Below are positions 18,560 to 25,914 of a stretch of DNA of 64,000 nt, piece after piece. Positions within the stretch are counted from its first letter, which is position 1; each line of letters opens with the position of its first letter. A program made the position numbers and the translations under genes. Source of the stretch: Ruminococcus sp. (GTDB lineage: Bacteria; Bacillota; Clostridia; Oscillospirales; Ruminococcaceae); assembly GCA_024403995.1 (NCBI GenBank), contig JAKSQT010000001.1, positions 62,001-126,000 of the forward strand, read 5' to 3'. The notes beneath the pieces are model-generated. The model worked only from the letters and a program-made list of their open reading frames with translations. It was not told where the DNA came from and searched no databases.

Positions 18560-18614
18560 TTAAGGCAACACCGTACAAAGTCGTTAGACGTACTTTGTGC
18601 GGTGTTGCCTTAAA
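18560..18614. repeat. Dispersed GGCAACACCG inverted repeat, complete copy
   Basis: TTAAGGCAACACCGTACAAAG and its near-complement close a 12-nt loop (TCGTTAGACGTA), forming a stem of about 21 bp. The same unit, with the loop inverted, is at 51277-51329. It lies immediately downstream of the FHA promoter, within the FHA leader. Confidence 0.8.
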
Positions 18615-18616
18615 CT

Positions 18617-18645
18617 ATTATATAATATTGCCGGGATAAAGTCAA
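18617..18645 (-). promoter_or_regulatory. Sigma-A promoter for the FHA-PP2C operon
   Basis: On the minus strand TTGACT (18640-18645) and TATAAT (18617-18622) are 17 bp apart. The transcript would start near 18610, at the edge of the inverted repeat. Confidence 0.75.
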
Positions 18646-18657
18646 TATGTATTTGAT

Positions 18658-18703
18658 AAGCGGGTTTACAAGCGCAGCGTGATTGCCTGTGGAGGCTCTC
18701 CGC
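18658..18703 (+). repeat. 46-bp direct repeat, copy 1
   Basis: It runs from AAGCGGGTTTAC to GGAGGCTCTCCGC and matches 19140-19185 at about 85 percent. The two copies flank the small gene at 18834. Confidence 0.7.
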
Positions 18704-18771
18704 TGCATAACAGGTAAAAGCCCAGAGCAGTACGCAGATGCAAATTTGTACAGTTTTTCAGCTCAAGGTGC

Positions 18772-18800
18772 TTGATTTTATATAAATTATGTGATATAAT
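18772..18800 (+). promoter_or_regulatory. Sigma-A promoter for the 55-residue gene
   Basis: TTGATT (18772-18777), 17 bp, then TATAAT (18795-18800). It is 34 bp upstream of the small gene's start. Confidence 0.72.
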
Positions 18801-18833
18801 AAGAATATATTTTTATAGAAAGAGGGTAATCCA

Positions 18834-19001
18834 ATGGAAATCAAAGGCATAAAGAGCGCAGTTGAGCTTGTTGAAAAAAAGACAGGTATTGACCTCCCCG
18901 ATGAAAAAATCGAGAAGGCAGTCAAGAAAGTCGCAACAAAGGAGAACATCGAAAAGGCTAAGGATGTCATTGAAGATGTTGCTAAGAAAATCAAGAAATA
19001 A
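18834..19001 (+). CDS. Small charged amphipathic protein, 55 residues
   Basis: An independent short gene, below the size most gene callers report. It begins MEIKGIKSAVELVEKK and ends DVAKKIKK. It has no Cys, no signal peptide and no membrane segment, and alternating Lys/Glu/Val heptads predict one or two amphipathic helices. AGAGGG lies 7 nt before the ATG; a consensus promoter precedes it and a strong terminator follows 9 nt after the stop, so the unit is complete. I do not recognise the family; a DNA- or protein-binding helix is possible but unproven. It is flanked by 46-bp direct repeats. Confidence 0.75.
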   Translation: MEIKGIKSAVELVEKKTGIDLPDEKIEKAVKKVATKENIEKAKDVIEDVAKKIKK

Positions 19002-19010
19002 TCGTAAAAT

Positions 19011-19038
19011 CGGACAGTTTCGGCTGTCCGTTTTTTTT
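19011..19038 (+). terminator. Rho-independent terminator of the small gene
   Basis: CGGACAG pairs with CTGTCCG over a 6-nt loop and is followed by eight T residues. Confidence 0.88.
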
Positions 19039-19139
19039 GCGGATATGCCGTCAGATACACAATAAAGCAAAAGGGCAGCGTGAAAACTGTCCTTTAAGGC
19101 AACAGCGAGCGAAAGCAGACTTTCTGCCCTGTACAGAGT

Positions 19140-19185
19140 AAGCGAGTTTACGAGCGTAGCGTGACAGCCGGCGGAGGCTCTCCGC
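19140..19185 (+). repeat. 46-bp direct repeat, copy 2
   Basis: Counterpart of 18658-18703. A fragment of the other repeat family (AAGGCAACA) lies just upstream at about 19096. The rest of 19041-19420 holds no gene that I can support; it is AT-rich and ends at the anti-sigma gene. Confidence 0.7.
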
Positions 19186-19420
19186 AAGCAAAAAAGCTAT
19201 GCCCGAAGACATAGCCAAAAGAAAAATAGATAAATAAAATATAGAAGGGGAATTGGGGGATTACTTAATCCACTAATAATATACCCTGTCAACCTTAAAA
19301 TAGTCTTAAACAAGCCTTAATTTAGGCTTAATGTCAAGATTTTGCATACAAATCAAAAAATTTTGATATATAACATATGCAAGGGCACATATAGATGCAC
19401 CCCTGCACTACCCCATGTTA

Positions 19421-20566
19421 TTACCCGAAAAATCCCTTCACAGCATCGATGAGCTCCTGACAATCGCCATCCGCAAACACGGAAATATCGTCAGGTTCAG
19501 GCTGAAGAAGCCCATAGAATGAATAATATAGCTTTGCCTTCATCATAACATGACCGTCATCGCAATCGCTTTCAAAATACGCACAGTAATACCGCATTTT
19601 CTTTTCTTCATCATAAAACGGCTGCGATATCACAACATTACTGAATGTATAACCATTTGAGTAAAAGTTCCGCATTGCATTGTCCACGCTCTCCTGCACT
19701 TCTGGAACGAACCATGTTGACATCATAAACTGTGAGCCGTTTTTCAGCGCAGGATATTCAGTTGTTATCTTTCTGAACAGCAACTGAGCCATTCCGAGCG
19801 ACATAAAATCGTCCCCAGACATATTTTCAAGCAGATGCGAAAGCTCATTTTCTTTATATTCTTCATTCTCTACATAATCTGCTCTTATACAAATATACAA
19901 TCCGTCAAAATTTTTGGTATAGTCAAGATGAAGTTCACTTTGATTTGTAAACCTTACTGTGACATTGTTAACAACATTAGACATATAGCCTTCTTTTGTG
20001 CTTATTGTAGGGCCATATACTGAGTATACTTTAATTTTTTCGATATCCGCATCTTTCAGAAATTTGTCATACACCTTTTCCATTTCCTGTCGGGCGTTTT
20101 CTCTCAGGTCTTCAACGTGAAATGCGATGTCACGGCTTACATTATAAAAGCCGCCAAAAGACAGAGAATCGATATATCCTGAAATATCACCATCTATAAG
20201 CTTATTCACCATTCGTTTTGTTTCAATCGACTGAATTATCGTGTCAAAACTTCGATAGTCATGAATTATCTGTCCGTATGTGAGCCAGCCTAATGTGCCC
20301 AGAATTACGAATATCACGAGTGAAAGAAGAATTATTTTCAGTTTGCTCCGTTTCATTTTCTTGTTGACTTTGAGAAAAACTTCACTTTCCTTTGGAACAT
20401 TCAGAATACTTTCTGTATTTTCTTCAGGCATTTCCTCATATAATTTTCTGCATATCGTACACTCTCTGATATGCTCCTCAACAAGTGCCTTGCTCTCGTC
20501 GCTGCATATGCCCTCTTTACAGAGAGGAATAATATCCTCGATAATTTTGCAGTCCGTCACTTTCAT
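19421..20566 (-). CDS. Anti-sigma factor with zinc-finger domain (pair 1)
   Basis: A 381-residue membrane anti-sigma factor that would hold the adjacent ECF sigma factor inactive. The N-terminal HC2-type zinc-binding domain shows HIRECTICRKLYEE (His-x3-Cys-x2-Cys). One membrane helix follows (about 75-97), then an extracytoplasmic domain of about 280 residues, larger than in pair 2. The ATG overlaps the sigma stop (ATGA). The external domain is not a family I recognise; it may be the stress sensor. Confidence 0.86.
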   Translation of the reverse strand: MKVTDCKIIEDIIPLCKEGICSDESKALVEEHIRECTICRKLYEEMPEENTESILNVPKESEVFLKVNKKMKRSKLKIILLSLVIFVILGTLGWLTYGQIIHDYRSFDTIIQSIETKRMVNKLIDGDISGYIDSLSFGGFYNVSRDIAFHVEDLRENARQEMEKVYDKFLKDADIEKIKVYSVYGPTISTKEGYMSNVVNNVTVRFTNQSELHLDYTKNFDGLYICIRADYVENEEYKENELSHLLENMSGDDFMSLGMAQLLFRKITTEYPALKNGSQFMMSTWFVPEVQESVDNAMRNFYSNGYTFSNVVISQPFYDEEKKMRYYCAYFESDCDDGHVMMKAKLYYSFYGLLQPEPDDISVFADGDCQELIDAVKGFFG

Positions 20567-21063
20567 GTTAATTCCTCCTTGTCCATAAGTTCGATAAGTT
20601 TCTTTTTCCCTCTGAAAAACGTAGTTCTTGCCCAGTTTTCGGTCTTTCCGAACACTCCGCCGATTTCCTTGAAGCTCAGTTCTGCGAATACTCTCAGGCT
20701 GAAAATCTCCTTGTACGGCTCGTCAAGGAGATGCAGAAGGCGGTGTATCTTTAGCGCACTCTCCTTGTCAGCAAGCCTGTCCACGAATGAGCTGTTATCG
20801 GGAAATTCAGTTTCAAGCTCGTCTGACGAGACGTTTTTGCTCTCGGCTTTTTTAATACTGTCGGTATACAGATTTCGGGCAATAGTAAAAAGATATGTTT
20901 TAATTGAGCAATCACCCCTGAATTTGTCAATTGAAGTAATTGCTTTGAGCATGGTATCCTGCATGATGTCCATAGCCTGCGCCTCGTTTCGACACAGTTT
21001 CATGATGAATTTATACAGGTCAGCAGAATACATTTTGTATATTTCATCAAATTCCTTGTTCAT
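20563..21063 (-). CDS. ECF RNA polymerase sigma factor (pair 1)
   Basis: A 166-residue extracytoplasmic-function sigma factor. Region 2 (about 10-80) includes FRGDCSIKTYLFTIARNLY; region 4 (about 105-160) includes SLRVFAELSFKEIGGVFGKTENWARTTFFRGKKKL. It is a close relative of the sigma at 42525-43004. A promoter-like TGTAAC-N16-CGTCTA lies about 25 bp upstream, a typical ECF target, so autoregulation is likely. It is coupled to its anti-sigma. Confidence 0.93.
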   Translation of the reverse strand: MNKEFDEIYKMYSADLYKFIMKLCRNEAQAMDIMQDTMLKAITSIDKFRGDCSIKTYLFTIARNLYTDSIKKAESKNVSSDELETEFPDNSSFVDRLADKESALKIHRLLHLLDEPYKEIFSLRVFAELSFKEIGGVFGKTENWARTTFFRGKKKLIELMDKEELT

Positions 21064-21088
21064 ATCTTATCACCGCCTTTCATAAGGT

Positions 21089-21116
21089 TAGACGAACTAC
21101 TTTTCATTTCGTTACA
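21089..21116 (-). promoter_or_regulatory. ECF-type autoregulatory promoter, pair 1
   Basis: On the minus strand TGTAAC (21111-21116), a 16-bp spacer and CGTCTA (21089-21094) match ECF consensus. The same TGTAACGAAA element with equal spacing precedes the second pair at 43033-43060. Confidence 0.7.
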
Positions 21117-21225
21117 CAAAAAACAAGGGAATTGAAAAATTTTTTTCAATTCCCCAAATATAGCCATAAATGTGACTTGCGATTATGTCTGCTGTACGGA
21201 CTGCCTGATTCAGAGCATCAGGATT

Positions 21226-21933
21226 TCACAGTCTGACCGCCGTTTCAAGCGCAATTTCCATCATTTCACGGAACGAGGTCTGGCGTTCTTCTGCGGATGT
21301 TGACTCGCCTTTGAGCGGACAGTCCGAAACGGTGAGAATGCACAGCGCATTTTTTGCGGCACGAGCGGCATTCATATAAAGAGCGGCAGTCTCCATCTCT
21401 ATTGCAAGAACGCCCATTTTACGCCACTCAGCAAGACTGTCAGCATCGTCATAGAAAGTGTCGCTTGTGAGGATATTTCCCACATGGAAGGTACTACCCT
21501 TAGCTTTTGCGGCATCTGCGGCGTTCGAGAGCAGTTTCCACGAAGCAGTAGGCGCATACGTCCCCGGCAGGCGATACTGCGAGGCATAGGCAGAATTTGT
21601 GCTTGTACTCATGGCAATTACGATGTCACGGAGCTGAACGTTATCCGCAATCGCACCTGCCGTACCAATTCTGATGATATTTTCCACATCGTACTCGTTG
21701 AACAGCTCCCATGAATAAATACCCATTGACGGCACACCCATGCCGCTGCCCTGAACAGATACGGTTACTCCTTTGTATTTGCCTGTAAATCCGAGCATTC
21801 CTCTGACTTCATTGTAGCATACAGCATCTTCAAGGTAGTTTTCGGCTATGAATTTTGCTCGCAGCGGATCTCCCGGCATGAGCACGGTCTTGGCTATATC
21901 GCCTTTTTTTGCGTTATTGTGTGGTGTTGGCAT
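21226..21933 (-). CDS. deoD: Purine-nucleoside phosphorylase, DeoD type
   Basis: It splits purine (deoxy)nucleosides with phosphate into base and (deoxy)ribose-1-phosphate for salvage. The 235-residue length equals the hexameric trimeric-fold DeoD enzymes. Visible motifs include MPGDPLRAK (phosphate binding), GSGMGVPSMGIY, IRIGTAG and the substrate site VLAIEMETAALY; SDCPLKGE carries the catalytic Asp. It stands alone between the sigma gene and the flippase gene. Confidence 0.96.
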   Translation of the reverse strand: MPTPHNNAKKGDIAKTVLMPGDPLRAKFIAENYLEDAVCYNEVRGMLGFTGKYKGVTVSVQGSGMGVPSMGIYSWELFNEYDVENIIRIGTAGAIADNVQLRDIVIAMSTSTNSAYASQYRLPGTYAPTASWKLLSNAADAAKAKGSTFHVGNILTSDTFYDDADSLAEWRKMGVLAIEMETAALYMNAARAAKNALCILTVSDCPLKGESTSAEERQTSFREMMEIALETAVRL

Positions 21934-22024
21934 GGTTTTTACCTCCTTATATATATGAATATTTATGAATAAATTTATGCTGAATGTGAATACATATGCA
22001 TTTTGTATATGATATTGGGTTGAT

Positions 22025-23455
22025 TTATGCCCTTTTCAGCATCTTCTTCACGGTTGACATCATCGCACTGAAATTCATCACAACTATACAAACAGTAATA
22101 ATAAACGTCCAGAGATGTTTCATCGGTGCATCAAAAATAACAATAACACTCATCACGCCAAGCAATGCGGTATTCGTCAGGCACTTCATGCCGTTAAACT
22201 TAAACGGTACATAGTACCTCGCATCGACAATTCTCAGCCAGAAACAGAAGAAATAGCTGAGGAACGTTGCAAGTGCTGCCCCCTGAATGCCCCATGTCGG
22301 AATGAGAAAATAGTTCATCACAAGGTTGACCACACACGCTCCGAATGCCGTCCAGAAGGAGTTTTTCGAGTGTTTGGTTGCGGAATAGATACTGCCGAGG
22401 AACTGGTTGAGGCACATGAAAATGACTGCGCCAATGAGTATCGGCGTATAAATGTACACCGTGCGGAGTTCGGGATTTTTCGTGTAATCGGTCAGAATGT
22501 CGGTCACAGGCTTTATCAGGAACAGCAGTCCTGCACCTGCAATGAACAGCACAGCTTCATACGCAGAGTATACTTTTTCATAGAATTTGTTGCGGTCTGC
22601 GGAATCGTTCTCGGTAATGGCAGACATATTCCATGCCGAAAGAAAAATCGTCGAAACCATCGAAATAAGGTTCGGGAAACGGTTTGCCGTGCCGTAAACG
22701 CCGACTGCGCCCTTGCCAAGCTCAACGGTGTCGCTGTGCATGGAATTGATGAACATACGGTCGGAAAGGCTTGTTATCGTCCACATGACGATAGTCGGGA
22801 TAAGCGGCGCTGCAAAGCGGATCATCTCGCCGCCGAGTTTGCTGTTGAAGAAGCGCATTCCTGCATATTTCCGCAGGTCAGCCTTGATGAAAAGGTATGC
22901 CGCCGAGAGAAAATCCGAGAGGATAACTGCCAGCATGAAGCCATATACGCCCATTTTGAAGCCTGCAATGAAGATGAGGTTGAAGATGAGGAGCGTGAGC
23001 GTGGCGAGGATTCCGTCGAGCGAGAACAGCTTCACCATGTCAATCGAGCGCACGAACTGCTGACAGAGCATTCGCAGTGACGAGGTTATGACATATACTA
23101 TAAGTATAGCCGAGTAGCCTTTGAGATAGTCCAGCGCAGGGATAAACCTCAGAAACGGCACAATGAGAGCCATAATGACCATGCCGGAGAGCGTCATTAC
23201 GCCCGATGTGGTGAACACTTCTTTTTTGTTATAATCTTTGTCAAGTCCGAAGCGTATCAGATACTCCTGCAAAGCGAATGTGAAAATAGGCTGTAAAAAC
23301 AGCACAGTCGGCTCTAAAAGCTCCTTTATGCCGAGTTCGTTTTTGCCGAGGAAGTGCGTATAAAGCCTTGTGAGGAATATTACAAGTATCTTCGAGCCGA
23401 AGCTGCCTATTGCAAAAACTGCTGTATTTAAGGCAAGTTTTTTGTATTTGTTCAT
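22025..23455 (-). CDS. Polysaccharide flippase (Wzx/MATE-like)
   Basis: A 476-residue integral membrane protein with about 12-14 hydrophobic segments, of the oligosaccharide flippase (MVF/RfbX) family. It likely moves undecaprenyl-linked sugar repeat units across the membrane. The N-terminal LALNTAVFAIGSFGSKIL segment is typical. No glycosyltransferases flank it, so its polymer cannot be inferred. It is monocistronic. Confidence 0.87.
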   Translation of the reverse strand: MNKYKKLALNTAVFAIGSFGSKILVIFLTRLYTHFLGKNELGIKELLEPTVLFLQPIFTFALQEYLIRFGLDKDYNKKEVFTTSGVMTLSGMVIMALIVPFLRFIPALDYLKGYSAILIVYVITSSLRMLCQQFVRSIDMVKLFSLDGILATLTLLIFNLIFIAGFKMGVYGFMLAVILSDFLSAAYLFIKADLRKYAGMRFFNSKLGGEMIRFAAPLIPTIVMWTITSLSDRMFINSMHSDTVELGKGAVGVYGTANRFPNLISMVSTIFLSAWNMSAITENDSADRNKFYEKVYSAYEAVLFIAGAGLLFLIKPVTDILTDYTKNPELRTVYIYTPILIGAVIFMCLNQFLGSIYSATKHSKNSFWTAFGACVVNLVMNYFLIPTWGIQGAALATFLSYFFCFWLRIVDARYYVPFKFNGMKCLTNTALLGVMSVIVIFDAPMKHLWTFIITVCIVVMNFSAMMSTVKKMLKRA

Positions 23456-23556
23456 CTGACCACTCTTTCTGTTATTGTTGATTAGATATATTATATCACA
23501 TTTTTTCGGGTTTGTATACCCATAATGAATTTTTTATGCCGGGGATTTTGCAACGT

Positions 23557-24039
23557 TCACATCTCCGTTTTTCTGAACAAAATAACGGGATATCCCTCAT
23601 AATAGGGCTTGACTATGTCGGGGTGCTCGTCCGCATAGGCGAATATTTGTTCAGCCACGCCGCCTTTCAGCACGTCAGTAAGCTGTCTGAGCGGACGGCT
23701 GAACATCTCCCCGCACAAATAAGAAAGCGTGATTACCTGCCTGCCGCCGATTTCCATGACACGAAACGGCCATATCCTGCAATCGAACGGCTTGTCGTCA
23801 CCGAGCATACAGCCGTTCACCCCCAGAGCAGCACAGTCAAAAGAGCCGTCTGCGGACAATTCGGGGCGATAGATAAAGCCGCCGTCCTTTGGGACAAACT
23901 GCTTATCAGGGTCTGTTTTCAGGATAATTTTCAGGTTTTCAATGGTAAAAACCGGATTTTCCCAGATATCGTACCTGTCAAAACGGCAGCACTCCCTGCA
24001 AGCCGCACAGGTCTCGGGTTTTAGTATATCTTTTATCAT
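23557..24039 (-). CDS. YkgJ-family cysteine-cluster protein
   Basis: A 160-residue protein of the zinc/iron-chelating CxxCxxCC family. The N-terminal CAACRECC, the central GCMLGDDKPFDCRIWPF and a later Cys in LSYLCGE form the conserved metal-binding set. Function of the family is unknown; some members occur near Fe-S or protein-modification genes. It is alone here and convergent to nothing obvious. Confidence 0.8.
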   Translation of the reverse strand: MIKDILKPETCAACRECCRFDRYDIWENPVFTIENLKIILKTDPDKQFVPKDGGFIYRPELSADGSFDCAALGVNGCMLGDDKPFDCRIWPFRVMEIGGRQVITLSYLCGEMFSRPLRQLTDVLKGGVAEQIFAYADEHPDIVKPYYEGYPVILFRKTEM

Positions 24040-24119
24040 AATATCACCTTATATGTAAAATCATACAAAAATTCAACATGAAATTTGTATGGTAAAATAT
24101 TTTTTTTTGATGGAAATAC

Positions 24120-24148
24120 TTGAAACTGCTTATAAAATATGATATAAT
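24120..24148 (+). promoter_or_regulatory. Sigma-A promoter for the DUF805 gene
   Basis: TTGAAA (24120-24125), 17 bp, TATAAT (24143-24148); the start codon is 35 bp downstream. Confidence 0.75.
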
Positions 24149-24183
24149 GTATTAAATTGTTTATATTGGAGGTGAAAAATAGA

Positions 24184-24567
24184 ATGACAAGCCCATCATA
24201 TGTTAACATGATCGATGCTGTTAAGCTTTTTATACAGAACTATACCAACTTTAACGGAAGATCTACAAGAAGTGAATACTGGTTTACATATCTTGCTTTT
24301 TTAATAGTAGGTTTTGTACTTGGTCTTCTTAGCAGTTTCTTATCAATATTCAAAATACTGACAGGTCTTCTTTCACTTGCTATACTCATTCCAAGTCTTG
24401 CACTCAGCATCAGAAGACTTCATGACATCGGCAAGAGCGGTTGGTATCTTTTAATGAGCTTAATACCGCTCGTTGGCGGAATTATCGTTCTCGTGTTCTT
24501 ATGTACACCAAGCCAGCCACAGGGCAACCAGTGGGGCGAACCTGCCGGTAATTCAATGCTGCAATAA
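24184..24567 (+). CDS. DUF805 inner-membrane protein
   Basis: A 127-residue integral membrane protein of unknown role. After a short N-terminus, FNGRSTRSEYWF (the DUF805 signature) leads into three or four hydrophobic segments; SIRRLHDIGKSGW and the C-terminal GNQWGEP are also typical. The ATG at 24184 was chosen because GGAGGTG sits 9 nt upstream. Codon usage is rather A/T-rich compared with neighbours. It converges on khpA with a shared terminator. Confidence 0.88.
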   Translation: MTSPSYVNMIDAVKLFIQNYTNFNGRSTRSEYWFTYLAFLIVGFVLGLLSSFLSIFKILTGLLSLAILIPSLALSIRRLHDIGKSGWYLLMSLIPLVGGIIVLVFLCTPSQPQGNQWGEPAGNSMLQ

Positions 24568-24583
24568 TCAAATTAACAAAAAA

Positions 24584-24616
24584 CCGTCGATATAAACTAT
24601 CGGCGGCTTTTTTTTA
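24584..24616. terminator. Bidirectional terminator between DUF805 gene and khpA
   Basis: CCGTCGATA pairs with TATCGGCGG over TAAAC, with T-runs on both strands. It overlaps the khpA stop codon. Confidence 0.85.
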
Positions 24617-24847
24617 TTCAATAGTAACGGAAACTTTCAGGTCTTTCTTTGCAGCGCCTGCACGCATGATAGTGCGGAGAGCCTTTGCAATTCTTCCCTG
24701 TTTACCGATAACTCTGCCCATATCGTCAGGAGCGACGTTAAGGTGGAAAACGATAACGCCTTCCTCATCGGGTTCGTCCTCGGTTATATTTATAGCCGAC
24801 TTGTCCTCGACAAGCATAGCCACTACAGCATAAAGTAAATCTTTCAT
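24614..24847 (-). CDS. khpA: RNA-binding protein KhpA (KH domain)
   Basis: A 77-residue single KH-domain protein that in Firmicutes dimerises with KhpB and binds many RNAs, influencing cell elongation and division. The GxxG loop is in VIGKQGRIAKALR. The ATG at 24847 is preferred over 24859 because GGAGG lies 5 nt before it. It follows rpsP, the conserved order, but is terminated here instead of leading into rimM-trmD. Confidence 0.92.
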   Translation of the reverse strand: MKDLLYAVVAMLVEDKSAINITEDEPDEEGVIVFHLNVAPDDMGRVIGKQGRIAKALRTIMRAGAAKKDLKVSVTIE

Positions 24848-24914
24848 CGTATCCTCCATTGCTCTTGGAACGAAGGCAGAGACTTATGTCTCTCCCTCGT
24901 CAAAAAAGCGGTAA

Positions 24915-25157
24915 TTAAAGAACGCCCTCGTTCTTGAGGAGTGCCTTAACAGTGTCTGTAGGCTGTGCGCCCTTAGCGATCCAATCCTTAGCCTTATCAG
25001 CGTCGATCTTTACAACAGATGGGTTCTTAGTAGGATCATAGAAACCGATCTCCTCAACGAAACGACCATCTCTTGGGTATCTTGAGTCAGCAACAACCAC
25101 ACGGTAGAAAGGAGCCTTCTTAGCACCCATTCTTCTGAGTCTGATTTTAACTGCCAT
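24915..25157 (-). CDS. rpsP: 30S ribosomal protein S16
   Basis: A small-subunit ribosomal protein of 80 residues that stabilises the 5' domain of 16S rRNA. The start [21 protein letters not shown] is diagnostic. The ATG at 25157 has GGAGGTG upstream; upstream in-frame codons are not coding. It lies between three tiny membrane-protein genes and khpA. Confidence 0.98.
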   Translation of the reverse strand: MAVKIRLRRMGAKKAPFYRVVVADSRYPRDGRFVEEIGFYDPTKNPSVVKIDADKAKDWIAKGAQPTDTVKALLKNEGVL

Positions 25158-25216
25158 TTTATTCACCTCCGAATTATTTTTTGATTTATATTCATGCGGA
25201 ACATCCGCCTGAAAGC

Positions 25217-25429
25217 TTATTTTATACTCTTTCCCCAGAATATATCTGCGAAAATCAGTATCAGCACAAGCACAAAACATATAATAATAACAGTACTTCG
25301 CACCTTGCTTTTCTTTTTTGAACGGCTGTCAACAGCGACGCAGACTAAGCATACAACTATGCATACGAGCGCTGCTATCCCTAATGTCAGAGAATCAAAA
25401 TTGTAACGAAAAACGTTTCTCAAAAGCAT
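25217..25429 (-). CDS. Small membrane protein 1 of the ffh-rpsP interval
   Basis: A 70-residue hypothetical protein with two hydrophobic segments separated by a basic loop ([12 protein letters not shown]). The ATG at 25429 is 8 nt after the preceding gene's stop; a GTG at 25456 is possible but overlaps that gene. The ribosome-binding site is weak. It ends [12 protein letters not shown], closely resembling the end of its neighbour (YFAEAMWGDKL), so the two may be diverged paralogues. Confidence 0.6.
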   Translation of the reverse strand: MLLRNVFRYNFDSLTLGIAALVCIVVCLVCVAVDSRSKKKSKVRSTVIIICFVLVLILIFADIFWGKSIK

Positions 25430-25437
25430 CTCACTAT

Positions 25438-25680
25438 TCACAGCTTGTCGCCCCACATTGCTTCAGCAAAATAAATAAACAACAGAACCACAAAAATGAT
25501 AATCATTACTTTTTTGATTTTTTTCTCCTCGTCATCATCTAAGGCGCATTTAAGGTATATTTCGGCAACTATCAACGCTCCCCAGCATGCCAGCGAGAGT
25601 ATCCTCAGCAAAGGCGACCTGAAACTGATGAACTTGCGCCTTATTCTTAGGAACAAATCATTTAATATAACACTGTTCAT
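25438..25680 (-). CDS. Small membrane protein 2 of the ffh-rpsP interval
   Basis: An 80-residue hypothetical protein with two hydrophobic segments and an acidic/basic loop (DDDEEKKIKK) between them. The C-terminus AEAMWGDKL resembles the neighbour's DIFWGKSIK. No function is known. It is co-oriented and close-packed with the genes on both sides, which favours real coding. Confidence 0.6.
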   Translation of the reverse strand: MNSVILNDLFLRIRRKFISFRSPLLRILSLACWGALIVAEIYLKCALDDDEEKKIKKVMIIIFVVLLFIYFAEAMWGDKL

Positions 25681-25698
25681 AGTCTATTACCCCGTTTA

Positions 25699-25902
25699 TC
25701 AGCCAATAACGCCAACCATGAACAACAAACCGAGCACGATAATGAGCACGCCGAATCCCATGTAGAACAGCCTTGCGCCGCCCTCGCCGATCATCTTTGC
25801 CATAAATCTGTACTTGCCGTCATTCACATAAAAGCCCCACTGCCTGTAAGCACCCATGAAACAAAAGATGCCTGCCGCAATACACAATAAACCCCATAAC
25901 AT
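25699..25902 (-). CDS. Small membrane protein 3 of the ffh-rpsP interval
   Basis: A 67-residue protein with an N-terminal hydrophobic helix, a central polar part (NDGKYRFMAKMIGEGGARLFY) and a C-terminal helix. It recalls small immunity-like or accessory two-helix membrane proteins, but I cannot assign a family with certainty. It starts 12 nt after ffh and has the purine-rich GAGGTG upstream. Confidence 0.62.
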   Translation of the reverse strand: MLWGLLCIAAGIFCFMGAYRQWGFYVNDGKYRFMAKMIGEGGARLFYMGFGVLIIVLGLLFMVGVIG

Positions 25903-25914
25903 AATATCACCTCA

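Noticed and set aside
22115..23080. Long antisense frame (321 residues) inside the flippase gene
   Set aside because: Its composition (Cys/His/Arg/Glu-rich) is typical of the complement of a hydrophobic membrane gene, and the sense protein has clear homology.
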